This document shows, piece after piece, positions 16,083-25,444 of a stretch of DNA of 64,000 nt. The notes under the pieces are model-generated. The model searched no databases. It was not told the DNA's origin and was given only the letters and a program-made list of their open reading frames with translations. The position numbers and the translations under genes were made by a program. Position 1 is the stretch's first letter; each line of letters begins with the position of its first letter. Location of the stretch: the NCBI GenBank assembly GCA_937864365.1, contig CALMJT010000040.1:1-64000 (forward strand), given 5' to 3'. Source of the DNA: an uncultured Alteromonadales bacterium. GTDB taxonomy: Bacteria > Pseudomonadota > Gammaproteobacteria > Pseudomonadales > Cellvibrionaceae.

Positions 16083-19000
16083 TCAAGACTTGAGAATGTC
16101 TGTTGTGATAATTTCCAATTCTTCGAAGTTAAAATGTTTGGCGAAAGTACGCATCTTATTTAAGGTGTTTTGAGGTAATCCTTGAGAGCTTTCTAACTGG
16201 TCTAATTCAATCAATATTTCGTTTAAATTGCCGATTTGAGCGTTTTGTTGAATATTGCGTACGTTCTGTGTTGCGGTTTTTGTGGCCTGAGACTCCGATT
16301 TTTCTGATGCTTTTACAGTGTTATTGGGTGGTTTAATATCGTTATCATAAATCCATTGAATGTTTAAAAGATTCCGTATTTTTTCTAAAAGTGCGTCGAG
16401 TTGAATCGGCTTTTCTAAATAATCGTCATGCAGCTTTTGGCTGGAATTAACGTTGTAGAATCCACGAGCATTTGCAGAGACCATAATGATCGGCAATTTT
16501 TCAAAGTTGTCTCTGATATATTTCGCCAAATCCCAGCCGGATGCAGCACCCAGTTTTATATCCAGCAAAACTAAATCAATGTTATTGAGTAAGGTTATAG
16601 CAGATTTTATATTCTGCGCTTGCAATAAATTAAAATTTAATGGTGTTAACAGGCTAACCAAAAGTTGTCGGTGATCACTGTTGTCGTCGACTATCAGAAT
16701 ATTTTTTACCGGCCCAGAATAACCCACAATGGTTGCGTGTGGATTTTGTTCCTCAACTTGATCTTGTGTAGGTGCAGCTTGAAGTAATAAGGTAAAAGTC
16801 GAGCCAACACCTTCTGTGCTTTCAACCTCGATATCAGCACCCATCATGTCGGTCAGCTGTCGGCAAATAGCAAGACCTAATCCTGAGCCCGATATTTTCC
16901 GCTGCTCGGCCTCTTCTGCGCGCACAAACGGCAGAAAAATCGCTTTTAGTTGTTCTGAAGGAATGCCATAGCCGGTATCCCGGATTTTAAATTGAGCAAC
17001 GTGGTTTTTATAACTTACCGAAAAATAAATAGAGCCAACCTCGGTAAATTTTATCGCGTTTGATAACAAATTAATGAGTATTTGACGCAATCGCTTTTCG
17101 TCGACTTTAATAGTTTTGGGTAGATGTTCTGGGCAATGATAGTGAAATTCGAGATTTTTCGATTCGGCTTGCTGTTTGAACATTTTTACCAACTGATCCA
17201 GCATTAAATCGAGACGAACTTTGTCAGAATTTAAATTCAAACGTCCGGCCTCGATTTTAGAGATCTCCAACAATCCCTCGATCATTGTCGCCAGATGCTC
17301 TCCGTTACGATGCAAAATTGATAGCTTATCTTGGTGAGCCGCGGAAATTTCGTGATCTTTTTGTAAAAGCTGTGCATAACCTAAAATAACGTTTAACGGT
17401 GTACGCAGTTCGTGACTGAGCGCGGTGACATAATTACTTTTTGCAATGTTGGCTGAGTCCGCGACTCGGCGCGCTTTTTCTAATTCTTTTAACGTCATCT
17501 TGTGCGCCGACACCTCCTTGACCAGTTTTTCGGTTTGTAGATTAGTCTCCTGTAGTGCCATTTTTGAACTTTTATGAGCCAGTATAAATAACCAAACCAG
17601 CACGCCCAGCAATATTAAAATCAGTACAAAACTTGTTGTTAACGCTTGCTGCACGGCTAAATGTTCTATTGTGCCGTTGCCATAAATTGGAAAATAAGCA
17701 ATATAAAATATGCCCGCAGAAATGACCGAAATTATGGTGAATGCAAATATAAATTGCGCGGTTGGACCCAGAAAATAACGATACGCACTTTCGCCCAAAA
17801 TAGGTTTTAACAGAGCAGTTAATTGTGCAGAAAGATGAGCGTTGGGGCGGCATTTATCATTGCAACGTGTTTCAAGTACGCAGCATAACGAGCAGATAGT
17901 GGCGTTGTGAAATGGACAATGGCTAAGATCTTCGGGATCAAATTGATTGCTGCATAATGTACAAGTATCTTGCGTGTGAGGTTTAGTTAGTGGTTTTATT
18001 TCTATAGGCTGATTACAGTTTGTATTATGACAATCATCAGCCTCAACTAAGTAGTATTTGCTTTTCGTTGCAATGGCAATTAAAGGAACTGTAATAAACG
18101 GCATAAAAAAGGCGATAAATCCAGAAAATGCAGCGAGTTCATTACCCAATAAACCGGTGCTAGAAAAAACACCAAAAATAGAGGCGAGGGCGGTTGAGCC
18201 TACACCAACCGGATTTATGTCGTAAAGCTTGGAGCGTTTGAATTCAATGTGCTTAGGACTTAAACCCAAAGGCTTGTTAATCACCAAATCGGCAATAATA
18301 GAACCAAACCAAGCCAGTACAAAAACAGAATAATGATGCAATACAGTTTCAATCGCACGATAAACACCAAGCTCCATAAGCAATAATGCGATGGTGACAT
18401 TAAACACCAACCAAACAACACGGCCTGGATGGTGATGGGTTAATCGCGAGAAAAAGTTTGACCAAGCCAAAGATCCTGCGTAAGCATTGGCAACATTAAT
18501 TTTTATTTGGCAAATAATCACAAATAATGCCGCTATGATTAATGCCCATTGGGGTGATAAAGAAAAATGCTGAAATACGGTACTGTACATAATGGTTGGG
18601 TCGGATGCTTTATCAACCGAAAACCCCTGTTGCAGCAGTATAAATCCTAAAAGGGTACCTAAAATTAATTTAATAGCACCAAAAATTACCCAGCCCGGCC
18701 CGGCACTTAATATGGCAAGCCACCATTTTTTTTGATCTTTCTTGTTAATGTCGGAGTTAGAATTAGGCTCGGGCATAAATCGCAAAAAATCCACCTGTTC
18801 ACCGATTTGTGCCATGAGCGCAAATAACACCGCAGTGGCAGCGCCAAAAGCCATCCAATCAAAATTTTGGCTATTTACCGTCGAGTTAATACCGGGAAAA
18901 TTAAGCCATAAATCAAGGGTATTTTGTGGATGCTGCGCAATATAAATAATGGGCGCAATTTGCAGCAGCAACCACAACGGTTGAGTAACTAGCTGCATTC

Positions 19001-19541
19001 GGCTGATCATCGTGATGCCGTGGGTCACAAGGGGAATTACCACAACGGCACTGATTAAATATCCCAACCAGACCGGAATATGAAAGAGTAAATTGAGCGC
19101 ACCCGCCATAATGGTGGCTTCAAGCGCAAAAAATATAAAGGTAAAAGACGCGTAAGTTAACGACGATATTGTCGAGCCAATGTACCCAAATCCTGAGCCG
19201 CGCGTTAGCAGATCGATATCCACCGAGTATTTAGTGGCGTAGTAGCTAATGGGAATGCCGGATAAAAACAATAACGTACAAACGACAAAAATAGCCCATA
19301 AAGAGTGGTACACGCCGTAATTAATAGCGATAGTGGCGCCGAGTAGTTCTAGAACTAAAAACGAACTGGTTCCTAGGGCGGTATTCGCAATTCGAGAAAA
19401 CGACCACTGCCGCGCTCGTCGAGCAGTGTATCGCAGAGCAAAATCTTCTAAGGTTTCATTAGCCACCCATTGATTATATTGTCGATGGGGTTGAGCTTTT
19501 GACTTTGCGGTTTGGGATTGATCGTTAAATAGTATGTTCAC
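16083..19541 (-). CDS. Transporter-fused hybrid histidine kinase (NCS1 permease-like sensor)
   Basis: This 1152-residue protein starts at GTG 19541. Residues ~35-490 are a complete NCS1 (cytosine/purine/allantoin symporter)-like domain of about 12 helices. Residues ~500-565 are Cys-rich (CTLCSNQF, CPFHNATICSLCCVLE, NDKCRP), which suggests a metal-binding zinc ribbon. Two more helices and a coiled coil follow, then HisKA with SHELRTPLN (~710), HATPase with GSGLGLAIC (~887), and a receiver (~950-1060, LLDIKLGAASG). The C-terminal ~70 residues are helical without a clear HPt histidine. Such sensors are known beside urt genes in Gammaproteobacteria. The permease domain probably senses or transports the ligand, perhaps urea or a purine breakdown product. 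Confidence 0.92.
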   Translation of the reverse strand: MNILFNDQSQTAKSKAQPHRQYNQWVANETLEDFALRYTARRARQWSFSRIANTALGTSSFLVLELLGATIAINYGVYHSLWAIFVVCTLLFLSGIPISYYATKYSVDIDLLTRGSGFGYIGSTISSLTYASFTFIFFALEATIMAGALNLLFHIPVWLGYLISAVVVIPLVTHGITMISRMQLVTQPLWLLLQIAPIIYIAQHPQNTLDLWLNFPGINSTVNSQNFDWMAFGAATAVLFALMAQIGEQVDFLRFMPEPNSNSDINKKDQKKWWLAILSAGPGWVIFGAIKLILGTLLGFILLQQGFSVDKASDPTIMYSTVFQHFSLSPQWALIIAALFVIICQIKINVANAYAGSLAWSNFFSRLTHHHPGRVVWLVFNVTIALLLMELGVYRAIETVLHHYSVFVLAWFGSIIADLVINKPLGLSPKHIEFKRSKLYDINPVGVGSTALASIFGVFSSTGLLGNELAAFSGFIAFFMPFITVPLIAIATKSKYYLVEADDCHNTNCNQPIEIKPLTKPHTQDTCTLCSNQFDPEDLSHCPFHNATICSLCCVLETRCNDKCRPNAHLSAQLTALLKPILGESAYRYFLGPTAQFIFAFTIISVISAGIFYIAYFPIYGNGTIEHLAVQQALTTSFVLILILLGVLVWLFILAHKSSKMALQETNLQTEKLVKEVSAHKMTLKELEKARRVADSANIAKSNYVTALSHELRTPLNVILGYAQLLQKDHEISAAHQDKLSILHRNGEHLATMIEGLLEISKIEAGRLNLNSDKVRLDLMLDQLVKMFKQQAESKNLEFHYHCPEHLPKTIKVDEKRLRQILINLLSNAIKFTEVGSIYFSVSYKNHVAQFKIRDTGYGIPSEQLKAIFLPFVRAEEAEQRKISGSGLGLAICRQLTDMMGADIEVESTEGVGSTFTLLLQAAPTQDQVEEQNPHATIVGYSGPVKNILIVDDNSDHRQLLVSLLTPLNFNLLQAQNIKSAITLLNNIDLVLLDIKLGAASGWDLAKYIRDNFEKLPIIMVSANARGFYNVNSSQKLHDDYLEKPIQLDALLEKIRNLLNIQWIYDNDIKPPNNTVKASEKSESQATKTATQNVRNIQQNAQIGNLNEILIELDQLESSQGLPQNTLNKMRTFAKHFNFEELEIITTDILKS

Positions 19542-19633
19542 AGAATGCGTTTTTTGGGTATGCGTTTACAAGCTATTAACGTCGAGAAACCGTTAAGAGT
19601 TCTGCGTATATTATTGGTGACCTTTTTACCACG

Positions 19634-19795
19634 GGAAATTTTGATTAACCCATTCATGATTTAATCAACAGTCAGAAATTGAAAAGGCGATGTTCAATAT
19701 CGTTACCATTTCATTCATCGACAATACTCAGTGTTGGCAACTCAGTGTTGGCAACTCATTGTTGGATTGCTGATACACTGGGTTAATCAGCGTCA
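19634..19795 (-). repeat. Dispersed hairpin element, copy 4 (divergent)
   Basis: This is a strongly diverged copy (TTGATTAACCCATTCATGATTTAATCAA ... GGTTAATCAGCGTCACC). The second-hairpin region is replaced by a 14-bp tandem duplication, ACTCAGTGTTGGCA twice followed by a partial third unit. It lies upstream of the sensor-kinase gene. Confidence 0.7.
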
Positions 19796-19868
19796 CCTTT
19801 CATAAATCAAAATTGCAAAAAACCACGAGTTGATCACATCCTAAAAATATTTGAATGTAAAAAAACAA

Positions 19869-19885
19869 TGCGTTAGCGTGGTGCT
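19869..19885 (+). promoter_or_regulatory. Candidate NtrC-type enhancer site upstream of porin-urt
   Basis: TGCGTTAGCGTGGTGCT matches 10 of the 14 fixed positions of the NtrC dyad TGCACCA-N3-TGGTGCA, with one half nearly perfect. Its centre is about 97 bp upstream of the candidate -12 element, a usual enhancer distance. Confidence 0.4.
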
Positions 19886-19960
19886 GTTAGTTTTTATGTG
19901 ATCTCAATTTGTGCATTTATCTTATTTATTTTGCTTGTCAGTAGTTCAATGACTATTGGA

Positions 19961-19976
19961 TGGCAATTATCTTGCC
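19961..19976 (+). promoter_or_regulatory. Candidate sigma-54 promoter for porin-urtABCDE
   Basis: TGGCAATTATCTTGCC fits TGGCACG-N4-TTGCW with the required ten bases between GG and GC. It lies 190 bp before the porin start and downstream of the NtrC-like site. Confidence 0.5.
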
Positions 19977-20165
19977 AGATATTTGGGCGTTTTTGGCTTG
20001 AAAAACGGCATTTTACGATTTTATCAATACGTCATTTTGCGCAGTATTTAGCGTCAATCACCGAATTCTTATCAATTACTCACCTTTGCATAATTGGCCC
20101 AGAACCAAGGTTATTTAAACAATCTTTGTCGCCAAGTTATTCATCTAAAGGGAGATATTGCTGTT

Positions 20166-21131
20166 ATGAAGTATTCAACTGTTAGACCTACTTATTTTTT
20201 GACCGCTTTGTTATTAACAGCACCTTTGTGTCACGCCGAAATAGAGATTGCAGAAGGTATTAGCGCCACTGGGTTTATCGACATGTCGTTCGTCAGTACA
20301 GATATGGACGGCGCTGAAGACAGTGATAATGAATTTTCGGTCGATCAGGTTGAAGTTGATATTACTTATCAAGGTGCGGAGGGTGTTTCTGCCCGTATTG
20401 ATATTGAGTTTGGTGAAAATGGCACCGGTAACGGAGAAGACGAGACATTTATTGAGCAAGCATTTATCACTAAACAAATTGATAAATCCTTTAGCGTAAC
20501 GGCTGGTCGTTTTTTGAGTTATACCGGGTGGGAAACCGAAGAGCCTACTGGCTTGTATCAGGTAAGTGGTACTGGTTATGCACCGGTTTTTTACGGTTTT
20601 TATCAGCAGGGAGTATCGGGTAAATACGTCTTTAATAAAGCGATATCCGTGACCTTATCGGTAGTAAACGATTTATTTGCTAATCCTACAGAAAGTGATA
20701 CTAATAATTTGGGATCAGAAATTGGTATTCATTTAAATCCTGTAGAAGGGTTAACTGCCAAGGCGTTTTATCTGTCGGAAACAGATCGTAATTCGCTAAA
20801 TGTGTGGAGTTCGTACGAAATCAAAGGTTTTACCTTTGCAGCGGAATACAACATCGCAGAAGGCACAACAGGTTTGGATGACGAATCTGATGGATATTTA
20901 TTGATGGCAAATTATGCCTCGGGAGACTACGGAATAACCTTGCGCTATCACGCTTATGAAACTGAAGATCCTACCGGTCAAACAATTACCGACTTGAGTG
21001 CAATCACCATTGCCCCAAGCCTAAAAGTAGGTGAAAACCTACAATTAATTGCCGAATTTAGAATGGATTCCGATGACATCAACGATGTTGATACAAATAC
21101 GTTTGCTTTAGAAGCTTTATTTACGTTCTAA
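20166..21131 (+). CDS. Outer-membrane porin-like protein of the urea locus
   Basis: The ATG at 20166 (preceded by AAAGGGAG) gives a signal peptide ending PLCHA-E; the ORF-track start 24 codons earlier is not supported. The mature protein of about 300 residues alternates polar and hydrophobic residues in barrel fashion (GFIDMSFVST, VEVDITYQGAEG, ARIDIEFGENG) and ends in the terminal phenylalanine LEALFTF, as outer-membrane barrels do. It probably forms a pore for small solutes; urea is inferred from the urtA gene 72 bp downstream. Homologous porins head urt operons in other marine Gammaproteobacteria as far as I recall, so this is moderately confident. Confidence 0.75.
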   Translation: MKYSTVRPTYFLTALLLTAPLCHAEIEIAEGISATGFIDMSFVSTDMDGAEDSDNEFSVDQVEVDITYQGAEGVSARIDIEFGENGTGNGEDETFIEQAFITKQIDKSFSVTAGRFLSYTGWETEEPTGLYQVSGTGYAPVFYGFYQQGVSGKYVFNKAISVTLSVVNDLFANPTESDTNNLGSEIGIHLNPVEGLTAKAFYLSETDRNSLNVWSSYEIKGFTFAAEYNIAEGTTGLDDESDGYLLMANYASGDYGITLRYHAYETEDPTGQTITDLSAITIAPSLKVGENLQLIAEFRMDSDDINDVDTNTFALEALFTF

Positions 21132-21203
21132 ATAATATCAATTAACTCATTTGCCTGAGCATTAAATGAGTTCTTTAAAAAATAACAAGTAAGGTATACA
21201 GCT

Positions 21204-22484
21204 ATGAAATTAAAGACCCTTTTTATCGCTACCGCAGCGACCATGTCGTTAACCTTATCAAATGTCTTGTTAGCGGGTGAAACCATCAAAGTGGGTGTAT
21301 TACATTCGCTATCGGGCACCATGGCGATCTCAGAAACCACGTTAAAAGACACGGTTTTAATGATGATTGACGAGCAAAACAAAAAAGGTGGTTTACTGGG
21401 TAAAAAATTAGAACCTGTGGTGGTAGACCCGGCTTCTAACTGGCCGTTATTTGCCGAAAAAACCCGCGAATTAATTACCAAAGACGACGTTGATGTTATT
21501 TTTGGTTGTTGGACGTCGGTTTCTCGTAAATCGGTGTTACCGGTTATTGAAGAATTAAACGGATTATTATTTTATCCCGTGCAATACGAAGGTGAAGAAT
21601 CGTCGAAAAACGTTTTTTACACCGGTGCCGCGCCTAATCAACAAGCAATTCCGGCGGTGGATTATTTAATGGATGAAATAGGCGTAAAACGTTGGGTACT
21701 TGCCGGTACCGATTACGTTTATCCACGCACTACCAATAAAATTTTAGAAGCGTACCTAGAAGCAAAGGGTGTCGATAAAAAAGACATTATGATCAGCTAT
21801 ACGCCGTTTGGTCATTCTGATTGGCAAGGTATTGTCTCTGATATTAAAAAGTTTGGCAGCGAAGGTAAGCAAACCGCGGTGGTTTCAACCGTAAATGGCG
21901 ACGCTAACGTGCCGTTTTATAAAGAGCTGGCGAACCAAGGCGTTTCTGCCGAAGATATTCCGGTGGTGGCTTTCTCAGTCGGCGAAGAAGAATTATCTGG
22001 TTTAGACACAGCACCGTTGGTTGGTCATTTGGCGGCTTGGAATTATTTTCAAAGTGTTGAGGCCGATGTTAACGAAGATTTTATAAAACGTTGGCAAGCG
22101 TTTGCCGGTAAAGAACGTGTCACCAATGACCCCATGGAGGCAACCTACATTGGCTTTAACATGTGGACTGCCGCCGTTGAAAAAGCCGGTACCACCGATG
22201 TTGATGCCGTTGAGCAGGCAATGATTGGCATTACCTCACCAAATCTTACCGGTGGCATTGCCGTGATGAATAAAAACCATCACCTATCAAAACCGGTGTT
22301 CATTGGCGAAATTCAAGAAGATGGTCAATTCGAAGTTGTTTGGAAAACCGAGAGCGTGGTACCGGGCGATGCCTGGTCTGATTACCTTCCTGGTTCAAAA
22401 GATATTATTGCCGATTGGACTGCACCCATTAAATGCGGTAATTACAATGTAAAAACCGAAAAATGTTCGGGCCAGAATTTCTAA
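21204..22484 (+). CDS. urtA: Urea ABC transporter substrate-binding protein
   Basis: This 426-residue type 1 periplasmic-binding protein has a Sec signal peptide (MKLKTLFIATAATMSLTLSN...LLA). Mature sequence ETIKVGVLHSLSGTMAISE, VIFGCWTSVSRKSVLPVIEE and LLFYPVQYEGEESSKNVFYTG are characteristic of UrtA and its FmdD/amide relatives. It captures urea in the periplasm for UrtBC. The ribosome site AAGGT lies 9 nt before the ATG. It is first of the urtABCDE set and is separated from urtB by a strong hairpin that may favour higher urtA expression. Confidence 0.95.
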   Translation: MKLKTLFIATAATMSLTLSNVLLAGETIKVGVLHSLSGTMAISETTLKDTVLMMIDEQNKKGGLLGKKLEPVVVDPASNWPLFAEKTRELITKDDVDVIFGCWTSVSRKSVLPVIEELNGLLFYPVQYEGEESSKNVFYTGAAPNQQAIPAVDYLMDEIGVKRWVLAGTDYVYPRTTNKILEAYLEAKGVDKKDIMISYTPFGHSDWQGIVSDIKKFGSEGKQTAVVSTVNGDANVPFYKELANQGVSAEDIPVVAFSVGEEELSGLDTAPLVGHLAAWNYFQSVEADVNEDFIKRWQAFAGKERVTNDPMEATYIGFNMWTAAVEKAGTTDVDAVEQAMIGITSPNLTGGIAVMNKNHHLSKPVFIGEIQEDGQFEVVWKTESVVPGDAWSDYLPGSKDIIADWTAPIKCGNYNVKTEKCSGQNF

Positions 22485-22505
22485 TCCATTCATATTTTCA
22501 CATGG

Positions 22506-22543
22506 AGCCTTTGATGAATTCATAACGGAATTGATCAAAGGCT
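22506..22543 (+). promoter_or_regulatory. Strong hairpin between urtA and urtB
   Basis: AGCCTTTGATGAATTC-ATAACG-GAATTGATCAAAGGCT has a 16-bp stem with one mismatch and no following T run. It may protect the urtA message or reduce urtB read-through. Its AGCC..TTGAT/ATCAA..GGCT arms also resemble the terminal hairpin of the dispersed repeat. Confidence 0.7.
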
Positions 22544-22628
22544 ATTAAATAGTCACCACGTTGATAATAATTCCTAAATTATTTTGGGATTGTTATTGTG
22601 TGCTCAACATATCTATAAAAGTGAGTTT

Positions 22629-24305
22629 ATGTATACGGTACTATTTAAACTTAAAAAGCTCGCTGTATTTTTTTTACTAACACTTTTTGTTGCGATTTCA
22701 TCGCGCGCGCAGACTTCAGATATTCAAACCGCTGAGACCAGTGACTCGCTTACATTTGAACAATTAGTCGCGCAAATGCCTTCGGCAAAATTAAACGATT
22801 TGTCCGAAATTATCAATGCACTTGAATTGCTATCGGACGACCGATCGCTGGTTTTATTTGAATTTATGCTTGAGGGAAAATTGTATTTTATTGAAGCCGA
22901 TAATGCAGTAATTACGCTTAACGAAGAGCTAAATGGTGGCGAAGCCTATGTGGCTACCAATGTAATAGATCTAAGCATTATTGCACGCATCAATGACGAT
23001 GAAATCAAAAAAATACGTGTTAATAATAAATTGCGCATTCAGTTGAGAAAAGCCATTGCTAAGTTCACCTTGTTTAGTAAAAATCCCGAGCGAAGAAAAA
23101 CAGCAGTAGAAAACTTAATGTCGAACCTCACCTTAGACAATATAGCGTTGCTGCAAGAAGCTACAGCATCTGAAAAAAATACCGCCATTAAAAATAAAAT
23201 AGAATTGGCATTAAATATAGCCGCGTTACAATCTAAAAACATTGATGAGCAAAAATTAGCGATTAAAGCGCTCGATGGTGAATTGCATCCAGAAGTCCGA
23301 GGTGCGCTCAATGCTATTATTGAAAAAGACTCGGACGGTAATTATCTAACGCAAGATAAACAACTTATCCAATTGGCAGAGGCTGCGCTTAAAAAAATCG
23401 ACAGTAAATTGGAATTTTACGGATTTCTAGAGCGACTATTTTTTGGCTTGAGCTTGGGCTCTGTGTTGTTACTGGCAGCCATTGGCTTATCCATTACTTT
23501 TGGTGTGATGGGTGTTATCAACATGGCTCACGGTGAGCTATTAATGTTGGGTGCCTATACAACCTATATGATTCAAACTTTAATGCCAAATTATATTGGG
23601 GTATCTGTATTGATTGCTATTCCTGCGGCGTTTATTGTTTGTGCGTTAGTGGGTATTGCCATTGAACGTGGCATTATTCAATTTTTAAAAGGCAGGCCGC
23701 TAGAAACCTTACTCGCTACCTTTGGTTTAAGTTTGATATTACAACAAACCGTGCGCAGTATATTTTCACCATTAAACCGACAAGTAAGCACACCTGACTG
23801 GATGGCCGGAGCCTTACAGATTAATCCCGGTTTATCACTCACCTATAATCGTCTGTACATTATTATTTTTTCGTTAATGGTATTTGTAGCACTGTTATTG
23901 GTCATGAAAAAAACCTCGCTGGGCTTGTACGTGCGAGCGGTTTCGCAAAACCGCGATATGGCCAAAGCCGTAGGCATTAAAAGCGACTGGGTTGATGCCA
24001 TGACCTTTGGTTTGGGTTCTGGCATCGCCGGTGTGGCAGGTGTTGCACTTAGCCAATTAACCAATGTTGGCCCTAATCTCGGTCAATCCTACATTATCGA
24101 TTCGTTTATGGTGGTGGTGTTTGGCGGTGTGGGTAATCTTTGGGGCACATTGGTTGCGGCGTTTTCTTTGGGCGTATTTGGTAAATTCCTAGAACCACTT
24201 ACCGGCACAGTGCTCGCGCAAATTTTTGTTTTAATTTTTATTGTGCTGTTTATTCAAAAACGGCCACGGGGCTTATTCCCACAAAAAGGGAGGTCGGCAG
24301 AATAA
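22629..24305 (+). CDS. urtB: Urea ABC transporter permease UrtB (long form)
   Basis: The start at ATG 22629 is chosen because it is followed by a signal-type helix (LKKLAVFFLLTLFVAISSRAQ); the ORF-track TTG at 22584 adds 15 residues. The first ~270 residues are a helical periplasmic extension typical of proteobacterial UrtB. The LivH-type permease follows, with GVMGVINMAHGELLMLGAYTTY and about eight helices ending in FIQKRPRGLFPQKG. It forms the inner-membrane channel with UrtC. The stop overlaps the urtC start by one base (TAATG), indicating translational coupling. Confidence 0.94.
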   Translation: MYTVLFKLKKLAVFFLLTLFVAISSRAQTSDIQTAETSDSLTFEQLVAQMPSAKLNDLSEIINALELLSDDRSLVLFEFMLEGKLYFIEADNAVITLNEELNGGEAYVATNVIDLSIIARINDDEIKKIRVNNKLRIQLRKAIAKFTLFSKNPERRKTAVENLMSNLTLDNIALLQEATASEKNTAIKNKIELALNIAALQSKNIDEQKLAIKALDGELHPEVRGALNAIIEKDSDGNYLTQDKQLIQLAEAALKKIDSKLEFYGFLERLFFGLSLGSVLLLAAIGLSITFGVMGVINMAHGELLMLGAYTTYMIQTLMPNYIGVSVLIAIPAAFIVCALVGIAIERGIIQFLKGRPLETLLATFGLSLILQQTVRSIFSPLNRQVSTPDWMAGALQINPGLSLTYNRLYIIIFSLMVFVALLLVMKKTSLGLYVRAVSQNRDMAKAVGIKSDWVDAMTFGLGSGIAGVAGVALSQLTNVGPNLGQSYIIDSFMVVVFGGVGNLWGTLVAAFSLGVFGKFLEPLTGTVLAQIFVLIFIVLFIQKRPRGLFPQKGRSAE

Positions 24306-25444
24306 TGGCTAACGCAATAAACTCGTCGTTTTTATCCATGAATAACACAACCCGCGAAGGCATGTTATCCAGCCGTGGTGGTAACGTATTTTTAGCTCTT
24401 CTGGTTGTTGTTACCCTATTGGCCTCGGTTGGTAATCAATTATTCCCGGCCGGATCTGCATTGCATGTAGATACCTACACCATAACGCTGTTGGGTAAAT
24501 ATTTGAGTTTCGCGCTGCTTGCCATGGCGGTAGATATTATTTGGGGCTATTGCGGTATTTTAAGTTTAGGCCACGGTGCTTTTTTTGCGCTGGGCGGTTA
24601 CGCGATGGGCATGTATTTAATGCGCCAAATCGGCGATAGAGGCGTGTACGGTAATCCAGATCTACCCGATTTTATGGTGTTTTTAAATTGGTCTGAACTG
24701 CCATGGTTTTGGCAAGGGTTTGATTTTTTTCCGTTTGCTATGCTTATGGTGCTGTTAATTCCGGGCATATTGGCGTTTATTTTTAGTTGGCTGGCGTTTA
24801 GATCGCGCGTAACCGGAGTGTATTTTTCGATCATAACCCAAGCGCTTACCTATGCGTTAATGCTGGCGTTTTTTCGCAACGAAATGGGTTTTGGTGGTAA
24901 TAACGGTTTAACCGATTTTAAAGACATTCTCGGTTTTGATTTACAAAGCGATACTACGAGAATTTGTTTGCTATTAATTACCGCCGCATGTTTGGGTGTT
25001 ATCTATCTTTTAAGCCAGTTTATTTTATCGTCTAAATTTGGCCGGGTAATTGAAGCCATTCGCGATTCGGAAAGTCGCGTGCGCTTTGTGGGTTTTAAAA
25101 CCGAAAACTACAAGGTCTGGCTATTTGTGTATTCCGCATTAATTGCCGCAATTGCCGGTGCGTTGTACGTGCCGCAGGTAGGTATTATTAACCCCGGTGA
25201 ATTTGCACCGTTGAATTCTATTGAAGTAGTGGTGTGGGTTGCCGTTGGCGGGCGAGGTTTGTTGTACGGTGCTGTGTTAGGTGCGTTATTGGTTAACTTT
25301 GCAAAAACCCATTTTACCGGAATTCTTCCTGAAGCATGGTTATTTGCGTTAGGCGCGCTCTTTGTGGGTGTGACCATTTTTCTGCCGCGTGGCATTGTGG
25401 GTTTATTATCTTCACGAAATAAATCAATGGAGGATAAACCCTAA
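24305..25444 (+). CDS. urtC: Urea ABC transporter permease UrtC
   Basis: This 379-residue LivM-type permease has about ten helices with WGYCGILSLGHGAFFALGGY near residue 80 and the cytoplasmic coupling loop EAIRDSESRVRFVGFKTENYK near 260. It pairs with UrtB to carry urea across the inner membrane. It shares one-base overlaps with both neighbours (TAATG at each junction), so urtB, urtC and urtD are translated as a coupled unit. Confidence 0.95.
   Translation: MANAINSSFLSMNNTTREGMLSSRGGNVFLALLVVVTLLASVGNQLFPAGSALHVDTYTITLLGKYLSFALLAMAVDIIWGYCGILSLGHGAFFALGGYAMGMYLMRQIGDRGVYGNPDLPDFMVFLNWSELPWFWQGFDFFPFAMLMVLLIPGILAFIFSWLAFRSRVTGVYFSIITQALTYALMLAFFRNEMGFGGNNGLTDFKDILGFDLQSDTTRICLLLITAACLGVIYLLSQFILSSKFGRVIEAIRDSESRVRFVGFKTENYKVWLFVYSALIAAIAGALYVPQVGIINPGEFAPLNSIEVVVWVAVGGRGLLYGAVLGALLVNFAKTHFTGILPEAWLFALGALFVGVTIFLPRGIVGLLSSRNKSMEDKP

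Noticed and set aside
19898-20185. 95-codon ORF overlapping the porin start
   Set aside because: Out of frame with the porin, covers the putative sigma-54 promoter and shows no family features.
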